Origin: Isoetes taiwanensis
Taxonomy: Eukaryota; Streptophyta; Lycopodiopsida; Isoetales; Isoetaceae
DNA length: 64,000 nucleotides
Assembly (NCBI GenBank): GCA_021234155.1
Contig: JAJEKV010000022.1
Coordinates: 1,610,728 to 1,674,727, forward strand
Direction of reading: 5' to 3'
Below are positions 1 to 9,377 of this stretch, in pieces; positions within the stretch are counted from its first letter, which is position 1, and every line of letters begins with the position of its first letter. A program made the position numbers and the translations under genes. The notes beneath the pieces were generated by a model, which made no database searches, had not been told where the DNA came from, and saw nothing but the letters and a program-made list of their open reading frames with translations.

Positions 1-298
1 TCGCATGACTGCTGGTAGAGCCCGTAGCGAAAACCCAAGTGAAAGCCCTCGAAGAAGAAACCTCGGTCATTTGGCACGCTGGGCCTGGCACTCCAACCCG
101 ACCGCTTAGCATTGGAGACACCTGCGTGGGTTGGGCCTGTTCGGGCGGGGGTGCTTCCTCTCCTGTGGTAATGGCTTACAAATTTGCAGCCCAGTGGGGA
201 TCTGGAGTGTGCATTCAGGGGAAGGTAAAGCCAGGAGGGATAATCAAGTGAATATAGGTCTACAAGACGTCGATTGAGACCAAGAGAGCACTGGTGGA
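1..298. other. Unassigned left edge
   Basis: I see no recognisable gene here. A forward open frame runs through most of it, but its product resembles nothing I know and it lacks an ATG at the start. It borders the reverse-strand transposase-like relic and may be its 3' flank. Confidence 0.4.
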
Positions 299-1208
299 TA
301 CCAATTTAAGGGTCTCAAAGCCCTCTTTATTACTGCTACTGCATCATCATGTTCTCCCTTTCCATGGCCAGAGCTAGCCTGAGTTTCTTCAGAGTCTGCA
401 CTTGCTGAACTTGGGACACTCGACTTGTTAATGGGGCTTGGTTTCTCTAGAAGGGAGAAGCCAAAGAGTATACAGCTTTGCTCTGTTGGATTACCAAAAG
501 TTCCACATCATGTCTAAACCTGTTAAAGACTTGAATCTAGCATCAAAGTAAAATGATTTTTTACCTTTGAATTGTGAGGCTGCACCATCTGAGAAGACAT
601 AATGCTTCTTCAAAGTGATTTCCTTCTCTTGCATCCAATGATTGTGTAAGAGAAAGCAATGCTGCACAAATAAAGAATCATGTTTTCTGTCATCAGATAT
701 ATAAAAATGTTATTCTTTGATCATTTCTTGTGTCTCAGAATCCCTTCTATATATGAAGTGCACAAGAATAGTGATCTGCTCCTTGAAAGAGTAATTCTGG
801 ACTTCATTCTACTCCGAAAGAGTAATTCTCTGCAAAGTCAATCATTGATACAATGGTATCATCAGCAAACTTGTTCAGTAGTTGTCTAAACATGGTTTGC
901 TGCCATTTATACCTGAAATTATGTGTCACAAGCTCCTTTGCTTTGGATCTGAAGGTTTCCATCAAAACATTGGGTGAAGTTTGTAAATATTGATGCTCAA
1001 TTCTTTTTTTGGGTTTGCCATTTTTGTCCTTACCAATTTCAATATAATCTATGTTCTCCCAGGTGATTTTTGAGGTACTATCCTTTGTTTCTTCTATTGG
1101 ACACCTTTCCATTTTGTCCACATTACATTTGCTGCATGTTCCTGACAAGCATGCTTCATTGTGCCACTCCTTACCTTCAGGTTTTAGGCAAATCATGCAT
1201 CTCCACAT
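299..1208 (-). pseudogene. Transposase-like relic, DFAENY/SDG/GHGKG family (C-terminal part)
   Basis: Reading the reverse strand from 1208, the protein opens with a cysteine-rich stretch (CMIC, CSKC) and continues to HNFRYKWQQTMFRQLL and then IDFAENY. After a frame break it resumes with ISDDRKHDS, then VFSDGAASQFKG, and near 330-370 SSGHGKGEHDDAVAVIKR. This order, a DFxENY motif followed by SDG..QFK and then GHGKG, is one I associate with a multicopy family of uncharacterised, probably transposon-derived proteins in animals such as cnidarians and fishes. The acidic residues in DFAENY and SDG could be metal ligands of an RNase H-like transposase, which is inference. The gene is broken: a 31-bp partial duplication shifts the frame just after DFAENY, and stops follow. 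A LINE tail separates it from the upstream open frame at 1886-2338. The family assignment rests on motif memory only. Confidence 0.55.
785..828. repeat. 31-bp partial tandem duplication
   Basis: The 13-mer GAAAGAGTAATTC occurs at 785-797 and 816-828, 31 bp apart. The duplicated block lies directly after the DFAENY codons of the reverse-strand transposase-like relic and supplies the early stop there. Confidence 0.85.
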
Positions 1209-1209
1209 G

Positions 1210-1850
1210 TCAATGTTAGACTATCAAACATGTCTTGATGCATTGCATTCTATCTGGCTTGCCTTGTGATCACATATCTTGCACTCACAGGCGCAATCTG
1301 CAGCGTGCACCATGGACTTTTTCCTCGTGTTCTTCACCTATTTCCTCAGCATTGACATCCTTTCATGATAGACGCAACAATAGGGCTTTGCCAACGCTGC
1401 CAGGTTTGAGCTGTGGAAGGAAGACGAATGCTACACCCTTCAGAGTTGTCCGACATATGATAACATTCGGATACGTTATGTTGAGCTGGTCCATCCTGGC
1501 CAGCCCCTGCATGAGAGGCTGAGCACAAGCTCGGTACGGATGTTGGGCTTATACATTCAAGAGATCATAGATCGCCGAGATCAGCTCGGCCCTCGGGCAC
1601 TTATCTGATACATGTACATATTTCTGTCTATATTTGTATTTGTTTTTGTACTTGTACAGTTTGACAACAAGCCTGTTCCTGTCACGGTTTTTTCCCCAAA
1701 CAACCCTTTAGGGCAGGGAGGGGGTTTTTTAACCACGACAGTAATACGCTTGTTGCGCCTCCTGTTGGGTCCCATAGGCCAACTGGTCTCCGTGGACGAT
1801 AAAAACTCTATTCTATTCTATTCTCTTCTTCCGTCCCCCAAGAGCCCATA
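1210..1850 (+). mobile_element. LINE 3' end with TATTC tail
   Basis: One forward frame reads FELWKEDECYTLQSCPTYD followed by NIRIRYVELVHPG and LGLYIQEIIDRRDQL. This is the end of a LINE ORF2, where a Cys/His-type motif and an exxHxxxxCPxYxxxR pattern close the protein. The 3' untranslated region includes a block with CCTTTAGGGCAGGGAGGGGG and TTTTTTAACC, then CCCATAGGCCAACTGGTC, and ends in ATTCTATTCTATTCT. The same tail is recognisable at 15.5-15.7 kb. It is truncated at the 5' side and carries an in-frame stop near its start, so it is not functional. It lies between two open segments of a reverse-strand element and probably inserted into it. Confidence 0.7.
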
Positions 1851-1885
1851 GTACATTTTTATTACTAATTGCAACACAGTGCTCC

Positions 1886-2338
1886 TTAGCTCTGGAACAA
1901 TTCATTGGATGAATTCCTAAAGCCTTTTGCAGCTAATTTTTTGCTGCCATGCCTAACCTTCCCAAGTGCCATGACTAATGCTGATCTTTTTGTTGCTAAT
2001 TTGTCATTGGACTCCACTCCTTTCACATGTTGTATGGTTTCTTGGATGTTACCGACAATTTCACTGTAAACAATCTTTTCCTTATCAGACACTGCAACCT
2101 GCATAATTTTGTTGTTCTTCACTAGATGCCATACTTCTTTCTTTTGGTCTCTAGATATCGAACCTATCAAATCCAAAAACATTTTTGTGATTACGGAGGC
2201 TGCATGTTGCAATTGCTTTTTTGAGTGCTCAATACTCCAATCTAAATTTTCATTTGACAATTGTTGTCTCATCTTGCTTGCTCTTTGTCGTTGCTTCTGC
2301 AAACGCCATTTGCGCCTCCTGTCTTCGTCATTAGTCAT
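1886..2338 (-). pseudogene. Basic coiled-coil open frame, probable 5' part of the DFAENY-type relic
   Basis: A 150-codon reverse-strand frame begins with MTNDEDRRRKWRLQKQRQR, a strongly basic and glutamine-rich helix. It continues with a helical region and ends with MALGKVRHGSKKLAAKGF. It lies on the same strand and just upstream of the DFAENY-motif relic, with only a LINE tail between them, so I infer it encoded the N-terminal, possibly DNA-binding, part of the same protein. It has a normal ATG but no recognised domain. It could also be an independent short gene. Confidence 0.4.
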
Positions 2339-3179
2339 TGGATCACAAGAAGCCTGAACAAAAAATGGATGGAAAGGAAGAAACGAGATCTCTCTCCCTT
2401 GAGAAAGGAGGAATCAACTACCCCCCGATATTCTCGCTAATTTTGAATTTCCCTCTTCCTGTAATACTAAAAAATAGTGCTAATTTTGATGGACAAAAGG
2501 ACACTAAAAATTAGACACCGTACGATGCGAGGACCCAGTGATGCAATATATAGACCTATGTCTGCATCCTTGCTGGATGCATAAGGACATATAGGTTCGT
2601 ATTAAAATATGGTTATATGTTTCTCAATTTTGCAAGAATAGAATGAATAATTAGATTTTTTTCCTTTCACAAAGACCAATAGACCATAGGGCTCATACAA
2701 TGGGCTAATACAACTATTACTACTAAGATTAACACTATCTCAAAAGGTTTTCAAGGGAAAACCATTTGCAATGATGATACTAGACCGTCAATAATCAATA
2801 AGTTTATACAAAGAAGATCATGGTGAAGACCCGCATCTAGCACCTCAGTATGTATAATGCCATCATTATAACTCAAGGGAGGGCCTTTCAACTTAATGCA
2901 CATACATTCTAAAACTATATTTTTATCTGCACATGAAAGTAGTAAATATTTTGATAATGTAAATGTCTTATTGCAGAGCATGAAAAGCTGGAAAGGTTTC
3001 TATATTTCTGCAAGACAATGTAAATGATGGTATGCCACGAAGATATATAGATGCTCTGCTTAAAAATCTTTTAGCAGAAGATGACCAGTTAATAATTATC
3101 TTATGTGTTAGATTAGTTAATGGGTTGCTTGGATGGCATAAAAGAGCAGCACGACTTCTGCAATTGGTTCATGAACTGC
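2339..3179. other. No gene seen; imperfect hairpin
   Basis: Low-complexity AT-rich sequence with no supported coding potential. Around 2540-2605 an imperfect inverted repeat (ACCTATGTCTGCATCC against GGATGCA..GACATATAGGT) could fold into a short hairpin. The forward frame beginning near 3032 leads into the PPR relic but is not itself recognisable. Confidence 0.4.
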
Positions 3180-3490
3180 ATGCAGGGCATGCACAAGAGA
3201 ACACATTGTTTATGAATCTTCATATCTTCCTCAAATGTAGCAGACATTACTTTTCTGATGTGGTTTGCTGACCTCTTGGAAAATGTGAAGCTATTGAAAG
3301 TCCAAGTGTTGTCTTTGAAGGTTTGGAAGAAAAAAATGTGTTTTCCTTCCACTATAATGATACATGTATGTCCAACATGGGCAACCTAAGAGAGCTCTCA
3401 ACCTTCTCTAACAAATGCGTGAAAACAGTTTAGTGCCAACAAGGTTACCCTCATTGCAGCCATCAATGCATGTTGTCATCTTTCATGCTT
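3180..3490 (+). pseudogene. Pentatricopeptide repeat (PPR) protein relic
   Basis: Across two frames the sequence spells the pieces of a PLS-class PPR protein: HYFSDVV, then GKCEAIES, VVFEGLEEKNVFSFH, VQHGQPKRALNLL, and after a frameshift NKVTLIAAINACCHLSCL. These match the usual order 'GKCG..SA..VF..M..+NV.SWN' followed by 'YVQHG...AL.LF..M' and 'P..VT...A..AC'. Such proteins bind organellar RNA and act in RNA editing or processing. At least two frameshifts and an in-frame stop show that this is a decayed fragment of roughly two repeats. Confidence 0.6.
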
Positions 3491-4213
3491 AGCTTTAACA
3501 AAAATAATTTAAACCCACATAATTTAGAACGACTTTACTTCTATGCTCAAAATTCTCTCTAGTCAATCTTTACAAAAAATGTGGGTATATTTTATTTGCT
3601 TGCAAGATCTTCAATTAGATGTCTTAGAAAGATGTATTTTCGTGTAATATTGTAATTGCTGCTTATATTCATAATCAGGAAAATGTCAATCACGCTTTGC
3701 GGTTCAGTAATATTTGTGCCTAAGTGCTTATTCTTATGAAGCAGTTGTCTTAAATAAAGGTAGGTTAGTGCATGCTAGCACTAACCTACCATGTATGCCA
3801 TGCTTGACACATATACTCAGCAAATGGAAAGTTATAATGCTCTAATCTACTTAGACAGATGTTATCAAAAGGAATAGAAATGGACAATGTTACATTTCAA
3901 GTGATCTAGGAACATGTTTTAGTCCAATAGACTTAGCTGATCGAAGATGCATCCATGCATGTATTTTTTATAACTAGCACTAGTAATGGTGCCCAACGTT
4001 GCTGGGCATCAATTGGAAATCTGTAAATGTTTTATTGCAATGGAAAAAGTGTGCAATAAACTTTTTATTATAACAAAAATTTTCAAAATATCATTTAATT
4101 GTTGACATCTTGAAAATTGCACATTGAAGAGGTAGTACCTCCTTACTCGTAAGAGATCCGGCGTTTTGTCTTTAGGCAAACCAATGCACAATTTCTGGGG
4201 CAAAAGCAACATG
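3491..4213. other. No gene seen
   Basis: Apart from the palindrome at 3759-3790 this stretch shows nothing I can assign. A small GC-rich hairpin (TGCCCAACGTTGCTGGGCA) sits near 3990-4010, ahead of the LTR retrotransposon. Confidence 0.4.
3759..3790. repeat. Perfect 13-bp-arm palindrome
   Basis: GGTAGGTTAGTGC at 3759-3771 is exactly reverse-complemented at 3778-3790, with a 6-base loop. No neighbouring gene explains it as a terminator or regulatory site. It could be a transposon footprint or foldback end. Confidence 0.85.
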
Positions 4214-4218
4214 GAGGG

Positions 4219-5147
4219 TGATATGGGGGCATGCTAGGGGGAGTGGTCCAGAGAAGAAATGAACTAAGGCAATGGGGTATTTGGAAAACAATGGTTAAGG
4301 CAATGGGGTAAATGGTTATAAGATATCATGAGCATGGGAGCAAGATATTTTGTATGACCATTAAAGCAAGAGAATAGGGAAAATATTCTATTGCTAAGGA
4401 TAAGGAAGATATTGTTAAGAAAAGGAAATATCTTATGGTGAAGCAAGGGAAACGTCAATAATAGGTCTTGAGCAACTATTTTGTTTACTGTAAAAGGCAT
4501 GGAGCGGGAGGATGATTAAAATAGCATGGCAACGACCTTTTCCTCCAACAAAAGGCTTAACCGGGCTATAACAGGGGAGTTCACGGCCGTTATTAAGGAA
4601 AACAAATGGAGTTACGGACACTGGTTTTCCCGGCCGCCAACAGATCGGACTCTCTCGATATACCGCCTTTCTAGGTTCGAATCCGGCAGCCAGCGTAAAA
4701 ACTTGGACGTTATCGCCTCGCTCAATTCGACTGTTATTCCACGATTGTTCGAAGATCTTACGCCAGAGCTTCGGGTCACGCCTCGCTCGATTGCGGTGGT
4801 TGCAGGCTTTCCCGATAAGCCTGAGATTGAATCGAGCTCTAATCCTTGGTGGCTGGATTGAGCCTAACTTAACCCATTGTGTTTGTAAGATTGGATTGTT
4901 CACAAGCCGAAGGGGAAATAAGCTGTGATCAATTCCTTTCATCCCTTGGAAATTGCCTTAGTTCTTGTCTTGGATCCGGCTGGGTGGTGAACTGGATGCC
5001 CAAATCCATTGGTTGTGGAAACCAAGATGAATTGGTTGTGGATACCTAGTTGATTGTTCTTATCAAAGACTGTCTTCTTCTTATCTTGTCTGTACAATTG
5101 TGGTTTAAAGAAGTTACGCCTTTAAGCTTTTCCCTTAAAGCGTATCA
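4219..5147 (+). repeat. 5' LTR
   Basis: This LTR is bounded by TGATA and TATCA. By eye its first ~330 bp and last ~350 bp match the 3' LTR almost base for base, while about 4547-4800 is diverged and keeps many more CpG dinucleotides (about 24 by my count, against about 9 in the partner). Confidence 0.92.
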
Positions 5148-5149
5148 AG

Positions 5150-5161
5150 TGGTATCAGAGC
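5150..5161 (+). other. Primer-binding site, tRNA-iMet type
   Basis: TGGTATCAGAGC begins two bases after the 5' LTR. It is complementary to the 3' end of plant initiator methionine tRNA and marks where minus-strand DNA synthesis starts. Confidence 0.95.
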
Positions 5162-6352
5162 GGAAGTTACAATTCCTCTGGAATTTATGGGCTGTGGGAA
5201 CATCACTGAGACTTTGAATATTTCCTTTGGATTTGAAGCAAAGAAGATGGAATTGATGGTGGTATTATACTCTAAGGACTGTGACACACCAAGAATCTTG
5301 CAAGCCTGTGCTGCAAGTGTAGATGGGTGTGTAAAGAAGTGTTAGGGGTGAAGTACATAGCTAAACGGGTGAATCTTGGAGCGTGGCATCCAAGGCGGAA
5401 ATTCTAGAGTCCCAAGAACTTGTGTAATTCAAGGACAAGGATTTTGTGTCTGAAGAATAAGCCTATTATTCTGATACATTGGAAGCCTATTATTCTGATA
5501 CATTGGATTTGGTGATTACTGTTATATATGAGGCTGAAGCATCAGTAGCAGTCGAAGAGAAAAAGCCCGGTGCTTTCGTGGAGAATGCTCAGAGGCGTAT
5601 GGGACCAACTTGTTGGGAACGAGTTTGGGATATTGGGGAATTCCTATGAACATTTGGGGGATTATGGAATAAATAAACAAAGCATCTTGTTTGGGATTGT
5701 GGAGTCAGATCAAGGAGATCTGAGAGACTGACTGGCCGTGGGGGTTATTCATATAAATATTTGACTTTGGAAGTCATATTAACACTCGACCTTATTTGCA
5801 GGTCTGCTTAGTGATAAGTGCTGGGAAGGGAACTTTACGGACAAAGCTGTCAGTCAAGAGTATGGATGCTAAAATTTGGATGCGGAATCTCAAATTGCTT
5901 CCTATGGGACAGACTTATGGGTAAAAGTTCGTAAGTTGATTTGATTTGGTTTGTAATATTTGATTTTTTATGTGGAATAAAAAAATTATTATGAAAGCAT
6001 GGTGCATTGGATGTAATTTTTGAGAGGGGGTAATTGTGGTTATTGCACAATAGGCCTAACAAAATTACATTAGTACCGTGGAGGTACAAAATTAAATAGT
6101 ACCGCGGAGGTACGAAAAAATACTAACGTATTGTGGAGATACTATCAATAAGTACCGTGGAGGTACGAACGATAGCGAAGTGTGCCGCGGAGGTACAAGG
6201 ATATATCGTACTATGGGAGTACGCGCATATCCGTAATTGTTTCTTGAATTTGCAGGACCTTCAGACGTATGGGGCAATCGCCTTGAGAAGGGATGGGGCC
6301 ACTGCAGCGTCTTTGGAAGATCGCGGACGATCTTCTTTAAGAAGGGATGGAT
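5162..6352 (+). other. Internal region of the LTR element, with a GTAC-palindrome array
   Basis: No long open frame or retroviral protein motif is visible. Between about 6070 and 6225 there are six or so short units built on TACC-GYGGAG-GTAC, each nearly palindromic, spaced by 15-30 AT-rich bases. The 3' end (AAGAAGGGATGG before 6353) is a weak polypurine tract that would prime plus-strand synthesis. Confidence 0.75.
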
Positions 6353-7273
6353 TGATATGGGGGCATGCTAGGGGGAGTGGTCCAGAGAAGAAATGAACTA
6401 AGGCAATGGGGTATTTGGAAAACAATGGTTAAGGCAATGGGGTAAATGGTTATAAGATATCATGAGCATGGGAGCAAGATATTTTGTATGACCATTAAAG
6501 CAAGAGAATAGGGAAAATATTCTATTGCTAAGGATAAGGAAGATATTGTTAAGAAAAGGAAATATCTTATGGTGAAGCAAGGGAAACGTCAATAATAGGT
6601 CTTGAGCAACTATTTTGTTTACTGTAAAAGGCATGGAGCGGGAGGATGATTAAAATAGCATGGCAACGACCTTTTCCTCCAACAAAAAGGCGAACTGGGC
6701 TATAACAGGGAGTTCACGGCCAGTTAAGGAAAACAGCGGAGTTACAGACCTGGTTTTCCGGCTTCTGCCAACAGATCGGACTCTCTGATATACCTGGTTC
6801 TGGAATCCGGCAGCAGTAACTTGGACGTTGGCTGCCTCTGCTCAATTCCGATCTGTTATTCCCTGATTGATCCGAAGATCTTACAGCAGAGCTTCTGGGT
6901 CTGCTCTGTTCTGGATCTGCGGTGGTTGCAGGCTTTCCCGATAAGCCTGAGATTGAATCGAGCTCTAATCCTTGGTGGCTGGATTGAGCCTAACTTAACC
7001 CATTGTGTTTGTAAGATTGGATTGTTCACAAGCCGAAGGGGAAATAAGCTGTGATCAATTCCTTTCATCCCTTGGAAATTGCCTTAGTTCTTGTCTTGGA
7101 TCCGGCTGGGTGGTGAACTGGATGCCCAAATCCATTGGTTGTGGAAACCAAGATGAATTGGTTGTGGATACCTAGTTGATTGTTCTTATCAAAGACTGTC
7201 TTCTTCTTATCTTGTCTGTACAATTGTGGTTTAAAGAAGTTACGCCTTTAAGCTTTTCCCTTAAAGCGTATCA
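6353..7273 (+). repeat. 3' LTR
   Basis: This is a direct copy of the 5' LTR, bounded by TGATA and TATCA and followed by the GAGGG target duplication. The segment 6682-6925 has lost most CpGs present in the partner, often reading CTG where the partner reads CG. Confidence 0.92.
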
Positions 7274-7278
7274 GAGGG

Positions 7279-7983
7279 GCTATAAAGGGATATTGAATTG
7301 TATCTTCTAAGGAATTTCAGGCGTCATTGTTGGGAGCATGGGCAAAGGTCTTGGCAAATGAGTTCTCATTGAGGAGGTTGTAAAGTTTATCTTGTAAATA
7401 TCTCTTGAGGGTTGGGAAGTTGCATGAAGCAAGTACCGATTGCCTAGACAATTTAAGTAATCTTGTGAATATGTGTGGAGGAGGTTGCAAAGTTGCATGA
7501 ACATGTGAACATGTGTGGAGGTTGTGAACTTGCATGAACAGGGTATCGATTGCCCTAACAATTTAATTTCATTTAAGAATATCTCCAAATGGAATTATCA
7601 TTAAAAACATTACAGCATTTTAAAATGGACAAAATATAAGCATTGCAAAATTGCTGGCTTTTTCAATCACATAACCACCAGTGCAATAGGTATAATTTGC
7701 ATCTCCGGTTAAGTTGTTTGAAAACTTTGGTTTACTCCTATATGCTCCCCATGGAAACCTACTTATTTAGGATGAATGGAGTGTCTGTCAATCGTAGAAT
7801 AGAATAGTTAGATCTTACCATGCAAATCAAGTTTTTTTATGGTCAAGAACGGCTTCAAAGAACCGTACTATACATGTAATATACCAATGCATGCATGTGT
7901 CCCCATAACTACCTAAGCAAATTTAGAATACCGTTCAGAAAATAACGTGCCAGTCTTTCTTTAACTCATCGCAAGACTTTCCA
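7279..7983. other. Imperfect short repeats, no gene seen
   Basis: From 7420 to 7570 variants of GTTGCATGAA...ACCGATTGCC and ATGTGTGGAGG recur, an old imperfect tandem array. The remainder shows no coding signal. Confidence 0.4.
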
Positions 7984-8203
7984 ATAATATCATGTATCCA
8001 TCCTTGAATTTCATAGATTTTGCACGTTGAGCCCGAATTTATCACTAACTTATCACTAACGATAACCTACATGAGCATCTGCCCACGACTTAGAGAAGAT
8101 AATTTCAACTCTTCTATAAGCAATATGGCAGGGCTAATTCAAATTTACCTCACAACCCTTGGCGCCACTTTCCATGATATGCGTAAGGTCACCATAGCAT
8201 GAC
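7984..8203 (-). pseudogene. RPS3: Ribosomal protein S3 (uS3) relic with an intron
   Basis: On the reverse strand a piece bounded by an acceptor (TTTCAG) and a donor (GTAAAT), 8203 down to 8149, encodes SCYGDLTHIMESGAKGCE. About 100 bp further on, 8046 down to 7985, the sequence encodes QRAKSMKFKDGYMI. Both match the consecutive segment of cytosolic 40S protein uS3 that in plants reads RRACYGVLRFxMESGAKGCEVIVSGKLRAQ and then RAKSMKFKDGYM. Because the pieces are separated by an intron-like gap, this is a duplicated gene copy and not a processed one. About ten bases that would encode the GKLR region are missing, shifting the frame, and neither the upstream N-terminal exons nor the downstream C-terminal part is visible. 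It is a dead fragment. Confidence 0.72.
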
Positions 8204-8245
8204 CTGAAATCAGGAAAAAATGTCAGTCCAAAAGGTGTAAGACAG

Positions 8246-8541
8246 ACAATGTTGTTGCAATCTTTTTCATCTAGGTTTTGCTTCTGTCAACGCGGAAGAG
8301 AGTGCAGAAGTGATTCCATGTTACCTGGCTGCTAAATAAGGAAGTAGCAAGGAACGATTGAAGCCTTCATTGGACATGATGAAATAACGAAAATCATCAG
8401 ATGAGAAGGGCATTGTTCGTCTTCTTGCATAAGTTTAAGATAAACAACGTTGTTGCAATCCTTTTCATCTAATTTTTGCTTCTGTCAACATGGAAGTAGA
8501 GCGTGCAGAAGTCATTACATGTTACCTGGCTATTAAATAAG
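8246..8541. repeat. Two ~96-bp direct repeats
   Basis: The block at about 8246-8341 (ACAATGTTGTTGCAATC ... CTGGCTGCTAAATAAG) recurs with some 10% differences at about 8444-8540, an offset of close to 198 bp. It lies just upstream of the uS3 relic in reverse orientation and looks like a local duplication within a former intron. Confidence 0.8.
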
Positions 8542-9377
8542 TCGGCCATAACCAAAAGCTCTAAGCACATGATAAAAACCAAAGCGCATTAAATCCCTGC
8601 CTGTGTAATATATCAACCTTCTCAGGGGCATAAGCTAACACAAATGAAGCTTTGCTGAAACTGCCTGCAATGTTTTACAGAAGATTGATTATGCTAGCAG
8701 ACAAAAGAGAAAATAATAAATTGTGTGAGCAGCACTCGGCCTCTTGAAGATACACCACAACAGTAAGCCACAAGGAAAGGGGCAGAACCGAAACTCTTTG
8801 ATGCAGAACAGATGGCTGTGCAAGGCATTAGCCTGTTGGTCGTCCAGAATATCATCATTTCTTGCTTTGGTATTTAGATTTGCCAATCCATCCCTTGTTC
8901 ACATCTTCTGCTTCGGATTCGTCTGCCATTAGCAGAGTACATGCATGTGGCCAGTGCGAACCTCATCAAAACTGCTGCCCTTACATGCATCTGGTCAATT
9001 CGAAACTCGCGAAAACTACTGCCCTATTTGCTTTATCTAGCCCTAACCCTGCCCATGGCATTTGCACAGCTTCGGCATCATCATTTCGTCACGAAACAGA
9101 GCATATACCTGCAAAAGCTTTCTTAATCTACTTGTGGCTACCTGAGCAATTGCACATCGCCATAGCCATAGCCGAGTGCCAGAACCCGTTGTTAGAAGCC
9201 CAAACTCAAATCTTGGTGCTTTTCGACCATACTTTTAGGGTTTTTTACGTAAATTTTGTATGAAGAATGGCGTAAATCTCTACACCGGCTATCTCTTTAG
9301 TTTTGCGGGCTATCTGGGCCGTTCACCGGCTAGGTTAAATCTCAACCGCCCAATTTAGGGCTCGATGCACTACCCAA
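8542..9377. other. No gene supported; possible promoter remnant
   Basis: Several modest open frames occur on both strands with no recognisable product. On the reverse strand, near 9233-9243, AAAAAACCCTAAAAG contains a telo-box (AAACCCTAA), an element typical of ribosomal-protein gene promoters. It may be what remains of the promoter of the S3 relic downstream, which is inference. Confidence 0.35.

Larger units (their letters stand above)
4219..7273 (+). mobile_element. Complete non-autonomous LTR retrotransposon (TRIM/LARD-like)
   Basis: Two direct LTRs (4219-5147 and 6353-7273) begin TGATA and end TATCA and enclose a 1.2-kb internal region. The 5 bases before the left LTR (4214-4218) and after the right LTR (7274-7278) are both GAGGG, the target-site duplication left by integrase. 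Two bases after the left LTR lies TGGTATCAGAGC, the initiator-tRNA-Met primer-binding site. No Gag, protease, integrase or reverse transcriptase can be read in the interior, so the element must have moved with proteins supplied by another element. Its size is between classical TRIM and LARD elements. The flanking thirds of the two LTRs look essentially identical, but their centres differ strongly. Confidence 0.92.

Noticed and set aside
5150-5161. tRNA-like match
   Set aside because: It is the LTR-element primer-binding site, complementary to the tRNA 3' end, and no tRNA gene surrounds it. No tRNA or rRNA gene was found in the window.
6070-6225. CRISPR-like array
   Set aside because: Units are degenerate, about 15 bp, irregularly spaced and inside a plant retroelement.
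8860-9243. Reverse-strand gene starting after the telo-box (MAMAMCNCS or MADESEAEDVNK)
   Set aside because: The pieces are very short, need unsupported splicing and match no protein I know.
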